Below, one piece after another: positions 53,992 through 64,000 of a stretch of 64,000 bases of DNA; the stretch's first letter is position 1; every line of letters begins with the position of its first letter. The stretch lies in NCBI RefSeq assembly GCF_011682065.1, contig NZ_VUYU01000009.1, positions 1 to 64,000 on the forward strand, written 5' to 3'. The stretch comes from Massilia rubra (GTDB lineage: Bacteria; Pseudomonadota; Gammaproteobacteria; Burkholderiales; Burkholderiaceae_D). The notes beneath the pieces were generated by a model, which worked only from the letters and a program-made list of their open reading frames with translations, had not been told where the DNA came from and made no database searches. A program made the position numbers and the translations under genes.

Positions 53992-56178
53992 CTATCGGCT
54001 CACTGTCAAGCGCTTGCTTTCGCGCTGCATGCGGGCAAATTCATCGCCGCCGACCGCCGGGCTGAACAGGTAGCCTTGCAGCTGGTCGCAACCCAGGTCG
54101 CGCAAGAACGCCATCTGCTCGGGCGTCTCCACGCCTTCGGCCACGATTTCCTGGCGCAGTTGCTGGGCCATGGTGACGATGGCGCGCGCGATGGCGCAAT
54201 CGTTTTCCTCGTACGGCAGGCCGATCACGAAGGAACGGTCGATCTTGAGTGTACTGATCGGGAATTTTTTCAGGTAGGCCAGGCTCGAATAGCCGGTGCC
54301 GAAGTCGTCCAGCGCCAGCGCCAGGCCCATGGCCACCAGGTCGTTCATGATCGCGATCACGCTGTCGGTGCCGCGCACCAGCAGGGACTCGGTGATCTCC
54401 AACATGATCTGGGCCGGTTCCACGCCGTGCCGGTCCAGCACTTCGTTCACGCGGGCCGGCAGGCTGCGGTCGAACTGGCGCGCCGAGACGTTGACGGCGA
54501 CCGGCGGCATCGACAGCCCCGCATCGTCCCAGGCGCGGATCTGGCGGCACGCTTCATTCATGACCCAGTTGCCGATATCGAAAATGAGCCCGGTCTCTTC
54601 GGCCAGCGGAATGAACACGCCCGGCGAGATCATGCCGCGCTCCGGATGGCGCCAGCGGATCAGCGCTTCGGCGCCCACGATGCGCCCGCTGCGCAAGCTC
54701 ACCTTGGGCTGGTAGTGCAGCTCGAACTGGTTCTCGGCCAGGGCGGTGCGCAGTTCGGTCTCCAGGCGCAGGCGTTCGCGCGCGCGCTGGTCCATCTCGT
54801 CGCGGTAGAACAAGAAGCCGCCCAGGCCGAATTCGCCCGCCTTGGCCAGCGCCACCTCGGCAAAGCGCAGCAGCGAGGCGGTATCCATGCTGTCGTCCAG
54901 ATACAGCGCGATGCCGATATTGGCGCTCACCTGCAGGCCATGGCCGGCCACCAGCAGCGGCGCGGCCAGGGTCGCGAGCAGCTTTTGCGCGACGATGCCG
55001 GCGTGCTCGCGCTGGCCGATGGTCGGCAGCGCGACGGCGAACTTGCTGCCGTCGATCCGCGCCAGGATGTCGGGCTCGCGCAGCACGCTGCGGAACTGGC
55101 GCCCGACCGTGCAAATGACTTCGCTGGCCACGTCGTGACCGAGCGTGTCGCTGATGGCGCCGACGCGATTGACTTCGATGACCATCAGCGCGCCATACTC
55201 GTTGCCGCGCCGCGCTTCGTTGAGCACCTGTCCGACCAGGTGATTGAACAGCGAGCGGTTGGGCAGGCCGGTCATGCCGTCGTAGTTGGCCATGCGCTGC
55301 ATGCGCGCCTCGGCGTCCTTGTGCACGCTGATGTCGGAGAACAGCGAAAAGGTATGCGTAATCCTGCCCTCGGCATTGCGCACCACGCTGATGGTGACCG
55401 ACTGCGGAAACAGTTCGCCGTTCTTGCGCTTGCCGACAATCTCGCCGCGAAACGGGCCGTTGCCCTGCATGGCGGCGCGCACCTTGGCGCGGAAGTCGGC
55501 GTCGTGCACGCCGGAGCGCAGCAGGTCGGGCGTCTGGCCGATCGATTCGGTGGCCGAGTAGCCGGTGATGCGGGTGAACGAACTGTTGATCGACACAATC
55601 CGCTCGCTGGCGTCGGTAATGAGCACGCCCTGGTCGCTGTCTTCGATGATGCGCGCATACAGGCGGATCTTGTCTTCTTCGGTCAGGTGTTCGGCCAGCG
55701 GCGAGAGGTGCACCAGCATGCCGATCGCTTCGCCGTCGTCATCGTTGATCAGCGAGAGCGCCAGGCGCACCCAGATCACGTCACCGCTCTTGCGGCGGCG
55801 CCGCACTTCGACCAGGCAGCTGCCATGTTCGAGGAACAGTTCGGCGATGCCCGGGTCGTCGGCGCCGGCATCGTCGGCGTACAGGAACAACACGTGCTGG
55901 CCGATCGCTTCGTCGCTGGTGTAGCCGAACACCGCTTCGGCGCCGCGGTTCCAGCTGGTGAGGTAGCCCGACAGATCGAGCACGATCACGGCGTCGTCGG
56001 AGTGCTCGTAGGTGTCGGCGTGGTGCTGCAGCAGGCGCCGCGACAGCGGCAGTTGCGCCTGTTTGGCCAGCAGCAGTTCGGCTTCGAGCCGCACCAGCAT
56101 CTCGGCCAGGGCATTGCCTTGCATCGCGCGCGCATTGCGCACCAGGTCCAGGCTGCGGTCGAGCGCCGATTCAGCCAT
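53992..56178 (-). CDS. PAS-PAS-degenerate GGDEF-EAL c-di-GMP phosphodiesterase
   Basis: A 728-residue cytoplasmic protein with PAS sensors at about 55-165 and 175-290, a GGDEF-like domain at about 295-455 and an EAL domain at about 475-715. The cyclase motif GGDEF is changed to DGSKF (376-380), so the domain cannot make c-di-GMP. The EAL domain keeps EALIRW, NVSARQF, ITESLL, DDFGTGYSS, KIDRSFV and AEGVET, all of which fit an active phosphodiesterase. No membrane segment is visible. The ATG at 56178 overlaps the end of the HDOD gene by eight bases, so the two are coupled. It lowers c-di-GMP in response to an unknown cue. Confidence 0.9.
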   Translation of the reverse strand: MAESALDRSLDLVRNARAMQGNALAEMLVRLEAELLLAKQAQLPLSRRLLQHHADTYEHSDDAVIVLDLSGYLTSWNRGAEAVFGYTSDEAIGQHVLFLYADDAGADDPGIAELFLEHGSCLVEVRRRRKSGDVIWVRLALSLINDDDGEAIGMLVHLSPLAEHLTEEDKIRLYARIIEDSDQGVLITDASERIVSINSSFTRITGYSATESIGQTPDLLRSGVHDADFRAKVRAAMQGNGPFRGEIVGKRKNGELFPQSVTISVVRNAEGRITHTFSLFSDISVHKDAEARMQRMANYDGMTGLPNRSLFNHLVGQVLNEARRGNEYGALMVIEVNRVGAISDTLGHDVASEVICTVGRQFRSVLREPDILARIDGSKFAVALPTIGQREHAGIVAQKLLATLAAPLLVAGHGLQVSANIGIALYLDDSMDTASLLRFAEVALAKAGEFGLGGFLFYRDEMDQRARERLRLETELRTALAENQFELHYQPKVSLRSGRIVGAEALIRWRHPERGMISPGVFIPLAEETGLIFDIGNWVMNEACRQIRAWDDAGLSMPPVAVNVSARQFDRSLPARVNEVLDRHGVEPAQIMLEITESLLVRGTDSVIAIMNDLVAMGLALALDDFGTGYSSLAYLKKFPISTLKIDRSFVIGLPYEENDCAIARAIVTMAQQLRQEIVAEGVETPEQMAFLRDLGCDQLQGYLFSPAVGGDEFARMQRESKRLTVSR

Positions 56179-57196
56179 GGCCACTCGCCCCGCTGTCGCG
56201 CAGCGCCGCCAGCATCCAGCGGTGCGCTTCCAGGTTGGCGCTATTGAAGTCGTCCGCTGCGATCTGCAATGCCGCCAGCGGTGGCGCCAGCGCATCCGGT
56301 TCGCCCTGTTCGGCCAGTTCGACCAGCGCCAGCAGCGCGCCCAGTTCACCGTCGTGATGCAGCAGCGCGCCCTGCACGGCCTCGCTGATCGATAGCGGCG
56401 CCAGCAAGGACGCCAGCGGCAAGCCGAACAGAATGCCGAGCAGCGAGAACATGCCGGTCATGAAGGCTTGCTCCTGGGTGAGCTTGTCCAGGCCGCGCGT
56501 GCGCGCCAGCAGTTCGAGGGCGCGCGCGCGCACCGCCACGCGCGCCAGCAGCATGGGCGAACGGATGTCGCCTTTCTGGGCGGCGAACAGCATCAGGTTG
56601 AGCCAGCGCCGCAGTTGCTGGCGTCCCAGGATCAGCAGCGCCTGGCCGAAGCTGGTGATGCGCCGCACCGCGCCCATGCCGAGCGAGTTGACAAGGCGCA
56701 GCAGCTGGTACGACATGGTCGGGTCGAGCCGCAGCAGCGCTTCGATTTCGTGGGTGTCGGCGTCGGCGGCGACCAGTTGCACCAGTTGCAGGGCGAGCGT
56801 GCGCGAGGCGGCCTGGCTGGCCAGCACCTTGGCCGGCGCGCCGAGGCACCAGTCGCCGTCGATCCAGCGCGCCTCGGGCGGCAGCGGCATGCTGGTGAAG
56901 CGCTCGCCGGCGCGGAACAGGGTGCGCTCGGCCAGCGCGCTCCAGCCGTGCCCGGCCAGCGCCGCAGCCAGGCGCGGGTCGGCACCAGGGCGGTACAGGC
57001 ACGGAAAATCCCGGCACAGGGCGCCGAGATCGTCCACCAAGGCGCTCGCGAGGTGAGCCTCGCCCATGGCGGCGCCGGCTTCGATCAGCAGGCCGGACGG
57101 CAAGCCGCGACGGTCCGCCAATACGCGGAAAACAAGCAAAGGGGCCGGGCTCGAGCAGGTCATTGGGATCGAGATGGTGGGTGGCAACAAATCCAT
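56171..57196 (-). CDS. HDOD-domain protein coupled to the EAL phosphodiesterase
   Basis: A 341-residue protein. Residues about 150-330 are an HDOD domain (ALLRLDPTMSYQLLRLVNSL, SFGQALLILGRQQLRRWLNL, AFMTGMFSLLGILFGLPL). The N-terminal part (1-130) looks like a degenerate EAL half, as in YuxH-type EAL-HDOD proteins, but without the catalytic motif. Excellent ribosome site (GGAGGT before ATG 57196). Overlap with the next gene suggests equimolar production and perhaps a signalling complex. Confidence 0.85.
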   Translation of the reverse strand: MDLLPPTISIPMTCSSPAPLLVFRVLADRRGLPSGLLIEAGAAMGEAHLASALVDDLGALCRDFPCLYRPGADPRLAAALAGHGWSALAERTLFRAGERFTSMPLPPEARWIDGDWCLGAPAKVLASQAASRTLALQLVQLVAADADTHEIEALLRLDPTMSYQLLRLVNSLGMGAVRRITSFGQALLILGRQQLRRWLNLMLFAAQKGDIRSPMLLARVAVRARALELLARTRGLDKLTQEQAFMTGMFSLLGILFGLPLASLLAPLSISEAVQGALLHHDGELGALLALVELAEQGEPDALAPPLAALQIAADDFNSANLEAHRWMLAALRDSGASGHG

Positions 57197-57273
57197 GTTA
57201 CCTCCGGGGAATTCCCCCTCACCAAGGTTTAGATCAATAAGCGAGGCGATTCACGGAAAATATCCGGGATGTC

Positions 57274-58209
57274 CTAAGCGGGTGTTGCAGATCCACCCGG
57301 CAGGTATCCGGACAGTTGCGCGAACAGGCCGGATACCTGCATGCGCTCGCGCCACCAGCGCAGCGCCGCGCCCTCCTCGCCCACGCGCCAGGCCACGTAA
57401 AAGGTTTCGGCGCCGCGCACTTCCTCGACTTGTTTTTCTACCAGCAGGCCGCGTTCGATGGCCGGGCGGGCGCACGATTGCGGCAAGAAGCCAAAGCCCA
57501 GGCCGGCGACCTGCAGGTCGAACTTGGCTTGCATGGTCGGCACCGTCAGCGCGTCCTGGCCCAGCAGCAGGCCGACGGTGCGGGCCGCCATGTTGCGGGC
57601 CGAATCGGCCACCACGATGGCGCGGTGGTTTTGCAACTGGCTGCGGCCGAGCGGCTCGGGCAGGCCGGCCAGCGGATGATGGGGCGCGACCGCGAACACG
57701 AAGGGCATCGAGCCGATCGGGCGGGCAACGTAGCCGCCGCCGGCCGGGCCGTCACCGGCCACGCCCACCAGCAGGTCGACGCGGCGGTCGAGCAAGGCTT
57801 CCCACGGGCCGGACAAGGTTTCCTGCACGATGCGCAAGCGGGTCTGCTCGGCCACCTGGTAAAAGGCGCGGATGTGCTCGTGCAGCGCCAGCACCGAAAA
57901 CATGGAATCGATGCCGATGCCCAGTTCGGTCTCCCAGCCGGATGCGACCCGGCGTACGCGGTGCTCCAGGTCTTGCGCGGCCTTGAGCAGGTAGCGCCCT
58001 TCGGTGAGCAATTCGCGCCCGGCCGGGGTGAGCAGGATACGCGGGCCGTTGCGCTCGAACACCTGCACGCCCAGGTCTTCTTCCAGCTTGGCGACCGTGT
58101 AGGAAATGGTCGAGGGCACGCGGTGCAATTCCTGCCCGGCTTTGGAGAAGGAACCGCGACGGTCGATGGCGTCGACGATCAGCAGGGCTTCCAGGCTCAG
58201 TTTTAACAT
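57274..58209 (-). CDS. LysR-family regulator (divergent from pirin)
   Basis: A 311-residue LysR regulator with a helix-turn-helix (SFSKAGQELHRVPSTISYTVAK, then LEEDLGVQVFERNG) and an effector domain (IDSMFSVLALHEHIRAFY). Divergent from the pirin gene with 152 bases between, the classic arrangement in which the regulator controls the enzyme gene. Confidence 0.92.
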   Translation of the reverse strand: MLKLSLEALLIVDAIDRRGSFSKAGQELHRVPSTISYTVAKLEEDLGVQVFERNGPRILLTPAGRELLTEGRYLLKAAQDLEHRVRRVASGWETELGIGIDSMFSVLALHEHIRAFYQVAEQTRLRIVQETLSGPWEALLDRRVDLLVGVAGDGPAGGGYVARPIGSMPFVFAVAPHHPLAGLPEPLGRSQLQNHRAIVVADSARNMAARTVGLLLGQDALTVPTMQAKFDLQVAGLGFGFLPQSCARPAIERGLLVEKQVEEVRGAETFYVAWRVGEEGAALRWWRERMQVSGLFAQLSGYLPGGSATPA

Positions 58210-58268
58210 TCGATTTTTTCGATCATAGAGGACGAAATTTTCCGTTTTTTGATTCGCTTAACCCGGCC

Positions 58269-58274
58269 TATACT
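58269..58274 (+). promoter_or_regulatory. -10 element for pirin gene
   Basis: TATACT at 58269-58274; a weak -35 (TTTTTG at 58246-58251) with 17-base spacing precedes it. AT-rich stretches at 58210-58255 are likely sites for the LysR protein. Confidence 0.4.
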
Positions 58275-58361
58275 AGCTTCATCGGTGCAGCGAACTTGAA
58301 ATCCACCGATCAGGTGAATTCGAAATTATTGCACATTAACTTAAAAGAAACGGAGCATATC

Positions 58362-59063
58362 ATGTTGGAAATTCGTCAAGGCGCGGAACGTGGCAACGCA
58401 AATCATGGCTGGCTGCAATCGAAACATACCTTTTCGTTCGGTCATTATCACGATCCGAAACACACGGGGTTCGGTCCGCTGCTGGTGATTAACGAAGATA
58501 AAGTGGCGCCGTCGCAAGGTTTTGGCACCCACGGCCACCGCGACATGGAGATTATTTCCTACGTGCTGGAAGGGGCGCTGGAACACAAGGACAGCATGGG
58601 CACGGGCTCGGTCTTGCATTACGGCGATGTGCAGCGGATGAGCGCCGGCAGCGGCGTGCGCCACAGCGAGTTCAACGGCTCGGCGACGGAACCCGTGCAT
58701 TTCCTGCAGATCTGGATCCAGCCGAACGTGACCGGCATTGCGCCGAGCTACGAGGAAAAGCACTTTGCGCCGGAGAGCAAAATCGGGCAGTTGCGCCTGA
58801 TTGCGTCGAGTGACGGGCGCCAGGGTTCGGTGCTGATTCACCAGGATGCCGCGATCTATGCGGGGATCCTGAATGGCGGCGAGGTGATCGAGCACACGCT
58901 GGCCGAGGGGCGCACCGGCTATGTGCATCTGATCCGCGGCTCGCTGATGGTCAACGGCGTGCGCCTCAATGGCGGCGACGCCTTGAAACTGACGCAGGAG
59001 CGCGCGCTCAGGATCGAGAACGCCGAAGCGGCCGAAGTGCTGGTGTTCGACCTGCCTTATTAA
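58362..59063 (+). CDS. Pirin family protein (YhhW-like)
   Basis: A 233-residue bicupin of the pirin family. Metal ligands are in [20 protein letters not shown] (two His and Glu-type positions) and RHSEFNG. E. coli YhhW oxidises quercetin with O2; the family may also act as redox-sensitive regulators. Start ATG 58362 has ACGGAG upstream; the open frame extends to 58296. Under probable control of the divergent LysR protein. Confidence 0.92.
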   Translation: MLEIRQGAERGNANHGWLQSKHTFSFGHYHDPKHTGFGPLLVINEDKVAPSQGFGTHGHRDMEIISYVLEGALEHKDSMGTGSVLHYGDVQRMSAGSGVRHSEFNGSATEPVHFLQIWIQPNVTGIAPSYEEKHFAPESKIGQLRLIASSDGRQGSVLIHQDAAIYAGILNGGEVIEHTLAEGRTGYVHLIRGSLMVNGVRLNGGDALKLTQERALRIENAEAAEVLVFDLPY

Positions 59064-59081
59064 GCCGAACCTGACGAACCC

Positions 59082-59109
59082 GGCGTGGCGCGCCGGCGGC
59101 CGCCACGCC
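59082..59109. terminator. Hairpin between pirin and hybrid kinase genes
   Basis: GGCGTGGCG (59082-59090) pairs with CGCCACGCC (59101-59109), a 9-bp GC stem with 10-base loop between convergent genes; no T-run on either side. Likely a bidirectional terminator. Confidence 0.5.
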
Positions 59110-59115
59110 CGGCGC

Positions 59116-61014
<1,899 letters not shown>

Positions 61015-61218
61015 GGCAATTTGATAAGCAAAAATACAATTGTACGCGCTTTTGTCCAGCCTGGATTTCCCATTGGAAGGCCCTTCCCGGCGCCGGCGCG
61101 ACCATTCCCTGCCTGGCGCAAACGCCGCGCGGCGCCGCCTTTTAGAGCCCCTCGCCCAACGGCTGCCCGGGTTTTCCGCTACACTTGCGGCTACAGCAAT
61201 AGTTTTGAGAACATCGCC

Positions 61219-61863
61219 ATGCCCTCCCCTGCCACTGAAGAACTACTCGATTACACCACCTCCTGCGCGCTGCCCACCCCCTGGGCGCAGTTCACCCTGC
61301 ACGCTTTTGTCGAGCACGCGACTGGCAAGGAGCACCTGGCGATGACCCTGGGCGACATCGGCGACGGCCAACCGGTCCTCGCGCGCGTCCACTCCGAATG
61401 CCTGACCGGCGACGTGCTGTTTTCGCAACGCTGCGACTGCGGCGCCCAGCTCGAAGGCGCGCTCAAGCGCATCGCCGAGGAAGGCCGCGGCATCCTGCTG
61501 TACCTGCGCCAGGAAGGACGCGGCATTGGCCTGGTCAACAAGATGCGCGCCTACCGCCTGCAGGAAGCCGGCGCCGATACGGTCGAAGCCAACCTGGCCC
61601 TGGGCTTTCACGCCGACGCCCGCAACTACGAGCTGTGCCAGCCGATGTTCGGCCATTTCGGCATCGATTCCCTGCGCCTGATGACCAACAATCCGCGCAA
61701 GATCGACGCCATGGAAAAACTCGGCATCAGCGTCAGCGAGCGCGTGCCCCTGCTGGTGAACCGCAACGCCTTCAACAACAGCTACCTGAACACCAAGGAA
61801 GCCAAGCTCGGCCACATGATGAGCGTCCTGGCCGAGCCGGTCGCGCAGGACGGCGAACTCTAA
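61219..61863 (+). CDS. ribA: GTP cyclohydrolase II
   Basis: A 214-residue RibA, the first step in riboflavin biosynthesis from GTP. Zinc ligands are Cys in [20 protein letters not shown], catalytic region [19 protein letters not shown], and [18 protein letters not shown] near the end. The gene is standalone, without ribB or ribE next to it. Start ATG 61219 is chosen by homologous length; a far longer open frame upstream is antisense to the kinase gene. Confidence 0.95.
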   Translation: MPSPATEELLDYTTSCALPTPWAQFTLHAFVEHATGKEHLAMTLGDIGDGQPVLARVHSECLTGDVLFSQRCDCGAQLEGALKRIAEEGRGILLYLRQEGRGIGLVNKMRAYRLQEAGADTVEANLALGFHADARNYELCQPMFGHFGIDSLRLMTNNPRKIDAMEKLGISVSERVPLLVNRNAFNNSYLNTKEAKLGHMMSVLAEPVAQDGEL

Positions 61864-61939
61864 GGGAACCCCGCCGACGCGCAAATAAGCTAAGCTGGTG
61901 GCAAGATAGCGGAAACAGTGCTTGCCACCGAAGGATTGC

Positions 61940-63370
61940 ATGAAATTTGTCAATACTGCAGTGCTTGCTTATTGCTTCGCGGCCCACGCCATCGCGGCGG
62001 CGCCGCCCTCGAAGCCTGCTGCGCCGCCCCGTCCGCCAGCTTCCCTCGCCATTCCCGCCGTCGTCCCGCCCACCGCCCCGGCCGTGCTGCCGCCCGGCGC
62101 CCAGCCGCCGGCCACGCCCATACCCGAAGTCGACGAGAACGCCGCCCTGCCGCCCCCCTCCTCGGCCGCGCAAAAAGTGTATTCCGCCGCCAAGGGCGAC
62201 CTGTTACAAATCCGCATGCTGCTCAAGAACGGGCGCAGCCAGTCCACCGTCGGTTCGGGCTTCATGGTCGGCACCAGCAATCTGGTGTTGACCAATTATC
62301 ACGTGGTCTCGCAAATGGCGATCGACCCGGATGTGTACGTGGGCGAATACATCGATACCGACGGCAAGAGCGGCCCGGTCGAGCTGCTGGCCGTGGACGT
62401 GCTGCACGACCTGGCCGTGGTGCGCATCAACCGCAACGGCAGCGGCTTTTTCAATATCCCCGACAAACTGGTGAAGCTGACCCAGGGCCAGTATCTGTAT
62501 TCGCTGGGCAATCCTCTCGACCTCGGCTTCGCTATCTCGGAAGGCTCCTACAACGGCATCATCTCGCGCAGCTTTTACGACCAGTTGATGTTCACCGGCC
62601 CGATCAACTCGGGCATGAGCGGCGGCCCCAGCGTGACCGTGGGCGGCGACGTGGCCGGGGTGAACGTGTCGAAGCGGCGCGATGGCGAGCTGATCAGCTT
62701 TCTGGTGCCGGTGCGCTACGCCCAGGAACTGCTGAGAAAAGTGCGGGCGCAGACCGGCAAACCCAAGGATTTCAATCCCCTGATCGGCGAGCAATTGCTG
62801 GCGCACCAGCGCGCCATGATCGACCGCCTGCTCGATTCGCCGCTCTCGCTCAAGACCATGGGGCCGTACCAGGTGCCGGTGCGCGAGTCGGAGCAAGTGC
62901 GCTGCTGGGGACGCTCGAACGTCAAGGCCGAAGCCACCTTCAACGCCGACACCATGGCCTGCGCGATGGAGTCGGCCATTTTTGTGTCGGACTCGCAACA
63001 GACCGGGCATGTGTCGATGACGCACCAGTACGTGCGCTCGGCCATCCTGGACCCGGTGCGCTTTGCGGTGCTGGCCTCGACCCTGTTCAAGACCGATAAC
63101 CTGGGCAGCACCAAAGACACGCGCCTGACCGGGCCGATGTGCACCGAGAAATTCGTCAAGACCAAGTCGCTCCCGCTGCGCGCGGTGACCTGCGTGCGCG
63201 CCTACCGCAAGTTCGCCGGCCTGTACAACTTCACCCTGCTCACCGCCAGCACCGACGACGCCCGCGCCACCTTGCAGAGCCGGCTCGACGTATCGGGCGT
63301 GTCGTACGAAAACGGCATGCGCACCACGCGCGCCTTCCTTGAAGCGCTGGCGCGCGGGAACAATAAATGA
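61940..63370 (+). CDS. Exported trypsin-like serine protease
   Basis: A 476-residue protein: signal peptide (VNTAVLAYCFAAHAIAA), a 60-residue Pro/Ala-rich linker, then an S1C/DegP-like protease domain with His in LTNYHVVS, Asp in VLHDLAVVRI and Ser in GPINSGMSGGPSV, so the triad is complete. The C-terminal 200 residues have no PDZ domain but four cysteines (VRCWGRS, MACAME, GPMCTEK, AVTCVRA). Start ATG 61940 has AAGGA upstream. Its stop overlaps the following FHA gene start (ATGA), so they work together. Confidence 0.88.
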   Translation: MKFVNTAVLAYCFAAHAIAAAPPSKPAAPPRPPASLAIPAVVPPTAPAVLPPGAQPPATPIPEVDENAALPPPSSAAQKVYSAAKGDLLQIRMLLKNGRSQSTVGSGFMVGTSNLVLTNYHVVSQMAIDPDVYVGEYIDTDGKSGPVELLAVDVLHDLAVVRINRNGSGFFNIPDKLVKLTQGQYLYSLGNPLDLGFAISEGSYNGIISRSFYDQLMFTGPINSGMSGGPSVTVGGDVAGVNVSKRRDGELISFLVPVRYAQELLRKVRAQTGKPKDFNPLIGEQLLAHQRAMIDRLLDSPLSLKTMGPYQVPVRESEQVRCWGRSNVKAEATFNADTMACAMESAIFVSDSQQTGHVSMTHQYVRSAILDPVRFAVLASTLFKTDNLGSTKDTRLTGPMCTEKFVKTKSLPLRAVTCVRAYRKFAGLYNFTLLTASTDDARATLQSRLDVSGVSYENGMRTTRAFLEALARGNNK

Positions 63371-64000
63371 AGGCGCCCTACTTCATCGAAACCCTGGCGC
63401 GCAACGGCGACGTGCTGCACCGGCACCAGGTCGACACGCTGCCGATCCGCTTCGGGCGCGGCTACGACAACGACTTCATTCTCGACGACGCCTTCGCCGC
63501 GCCGCGCCACGCCGTGCTCGAAGCGGGCGACGAGGGCCAGGCCGTGCTGCGCGACCTGGGCACCAGGAACGGCGTGGTCCACCTGGGCAAGCGCAAGGAC
63601 AGCCTGGTGCTGACCGGCGACACCGTCATCCGCATCGGCCACACCACCTTGCGCGTGCGCGGGGCCGACTTTCCGGTCGGGGCGGAGATGGTCGACCGCA
63701 CCATGCACGGCTGGGAGGGGGGCATTCCCGGCATGGTCGGCCTGCTGCTGATCGGCGCCTTTGCGCTGATCACCACCTGGCTTTCCGACACCCAGGCGTT
63801 CCAGTTGATCCGCTACCTGCTGCCGCTGGCGTACGGCATCGGTATCGGCCTGGTATGGAGCGGCGCGTGGGCCTTCGCCAACCGCCTGTTCGGCCGCCAC
63901 GCGCGGCTCGGGCGCCACCTGTTCATTTTCGGCTGCGGCCTGACGGCGGTGCTGGCCTACAAGCTCGGGGCGAGCGCCATGGCCTATGCGTTCTCGCTCG
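63367..64000 (+). CDS. FHA-domain membrane protein (runs off window end)
   Basis: At least 211 residues, incomplete at the right edge. Residues about 1-100 form an FHA domain (PIRFGRGYDNDFILDD, RHAVLE, RDLGTRNGV), which binds phosphothreonine peptides. Hydrophobic segments follow (GMVGLLLIGAFALITTWLS, YLLPLAYGIGIGLVWSGAWA, HLFIFGCGLTAVLAYKLG), giving a multi-pass membrane part. ATGA overlap with the protease gene. FHA proteins of this type usually read Ser/Thr kinase activity; none is visible within the window, so it may lie downstream. Confidence 0.85.
   Translation, partial: MKAPYFIETLARNGDVLHRHQVDTLPIRFGRGYDNDFILDDAFAAPRHAVLEAGDEGQAVLRDLGTRNGVVHLGKRKDSLVLTGDTVIRIGHTTLRVRGADFPVGAEMVDRTMHGWEGGIPGMVGLLLIGAFALITTWLSDTQAFQLIRYLLPLAYGIGIGLVWSGAWAFANRLFGRHARLGRHLFIFGCGLTAVLAYKLGASAMAYAFSL

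Overview
The window is gene-dense, high-GC (roughly 65% by eye) bacterial chromosome. Gene content points to a betaproteobacterium of the Oxalobacteraceae (Massilia/Duganella/Janthinobacterium type): an OmpR/EnvZ pair, YXWGXW-type small exported protein, MdtABC-NodT efflux operon, several HDOD proteins, an S46 peptidase, and many small exported proteins unique to that group. This placement is an inference from family content, not from a marker gene. There are no rRNA or tRNA genes, no CRISPR array, no phage and no insertion-sequence transposase that I can recognise.

Layout. 0-7 kb: signalling and housekeeping (CheW divergent from an HDOD protein that is translationally coupled to the ribosome-rescue hydrolase ArfB; a FapA/DUF342 beta-solenoid protein; a small exported protein divergent from ompR-envZ). 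7-13 kb: accessory-looking block with a secreted bulb-lectin protein, a tandem pair of Baeyer-Villiger-type flavin monooxygenases behind a small exported protein, a YXWGXW protein and a 163-bp palindromic element touching a thioredoxin-like gene. 13-19 kb: diiron/metallo-beta-lactamase-fold protein, LysR with divergent MFS exporter, GST, SRPBCC protein, YqhD alcohol/aldehyde dehydrogenase. 19-23 kb: a TPP riboswitch in front of a TonB-dependent receptor, facing a PnuC-type vitamin transporter coupled to a NadR-like P-loop kinase; together they look like a vitamin (thiamin or nicotinamide riboside) uptake and trapping set. 23-29 kb: S46 dipeptidyl-peptidase, a 1101-residue WG-repeat protein of unknown role, and a SET-domain methyltransferase.

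29-38 kb is one four-gene minus-strand efflux operon (membrane fusion protein, two HAE1 RND pumps, outer-membrane factor) with 4-base overlaps between three of the genes. 38-47 kb: SppA, a sodium:solute symporter, YfcE-like phosphoesterase, a decayed short-chain dehydrogenase remnant, a NYN-LOTUS RNA-type protein with an RGG-rich tail, a thiol dioxygenase, and RsgA preceded by a short leader peptide. 47-54 kb: small membrane protein, alpha/beta-hydrolase lipoprotein, thioredoxin-reductase-like flavoprotein, a single-chain RHH-VbhA-Fic protein bracketed by a DUF3820 relic and an intact DUF3820 gene, and a double glycosyltransferase. 54-64 kb: a coupled HDOD/EAL pair for c-di-GMP turnover, LysR-pirin divergent pair, a PAS-PAS hybrid histidine kinase, RibA, and a trypsin-like protease coupled to an FHA membrane protein that runs off the end.

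A dispersed palindromic repeat (core CCCGCCTGCGCGGGnnCGACG) occurs at three gene 3' ends. The most interesting items for follow-up are the fused and apparently self-inhibited Fic protein with its own operator-like site, the riboswitch-linked vitamin import set, the lectin with three C-terminal repeats, the palindromic element that supplies a stop codon, and the coupled protease-FHA pair.
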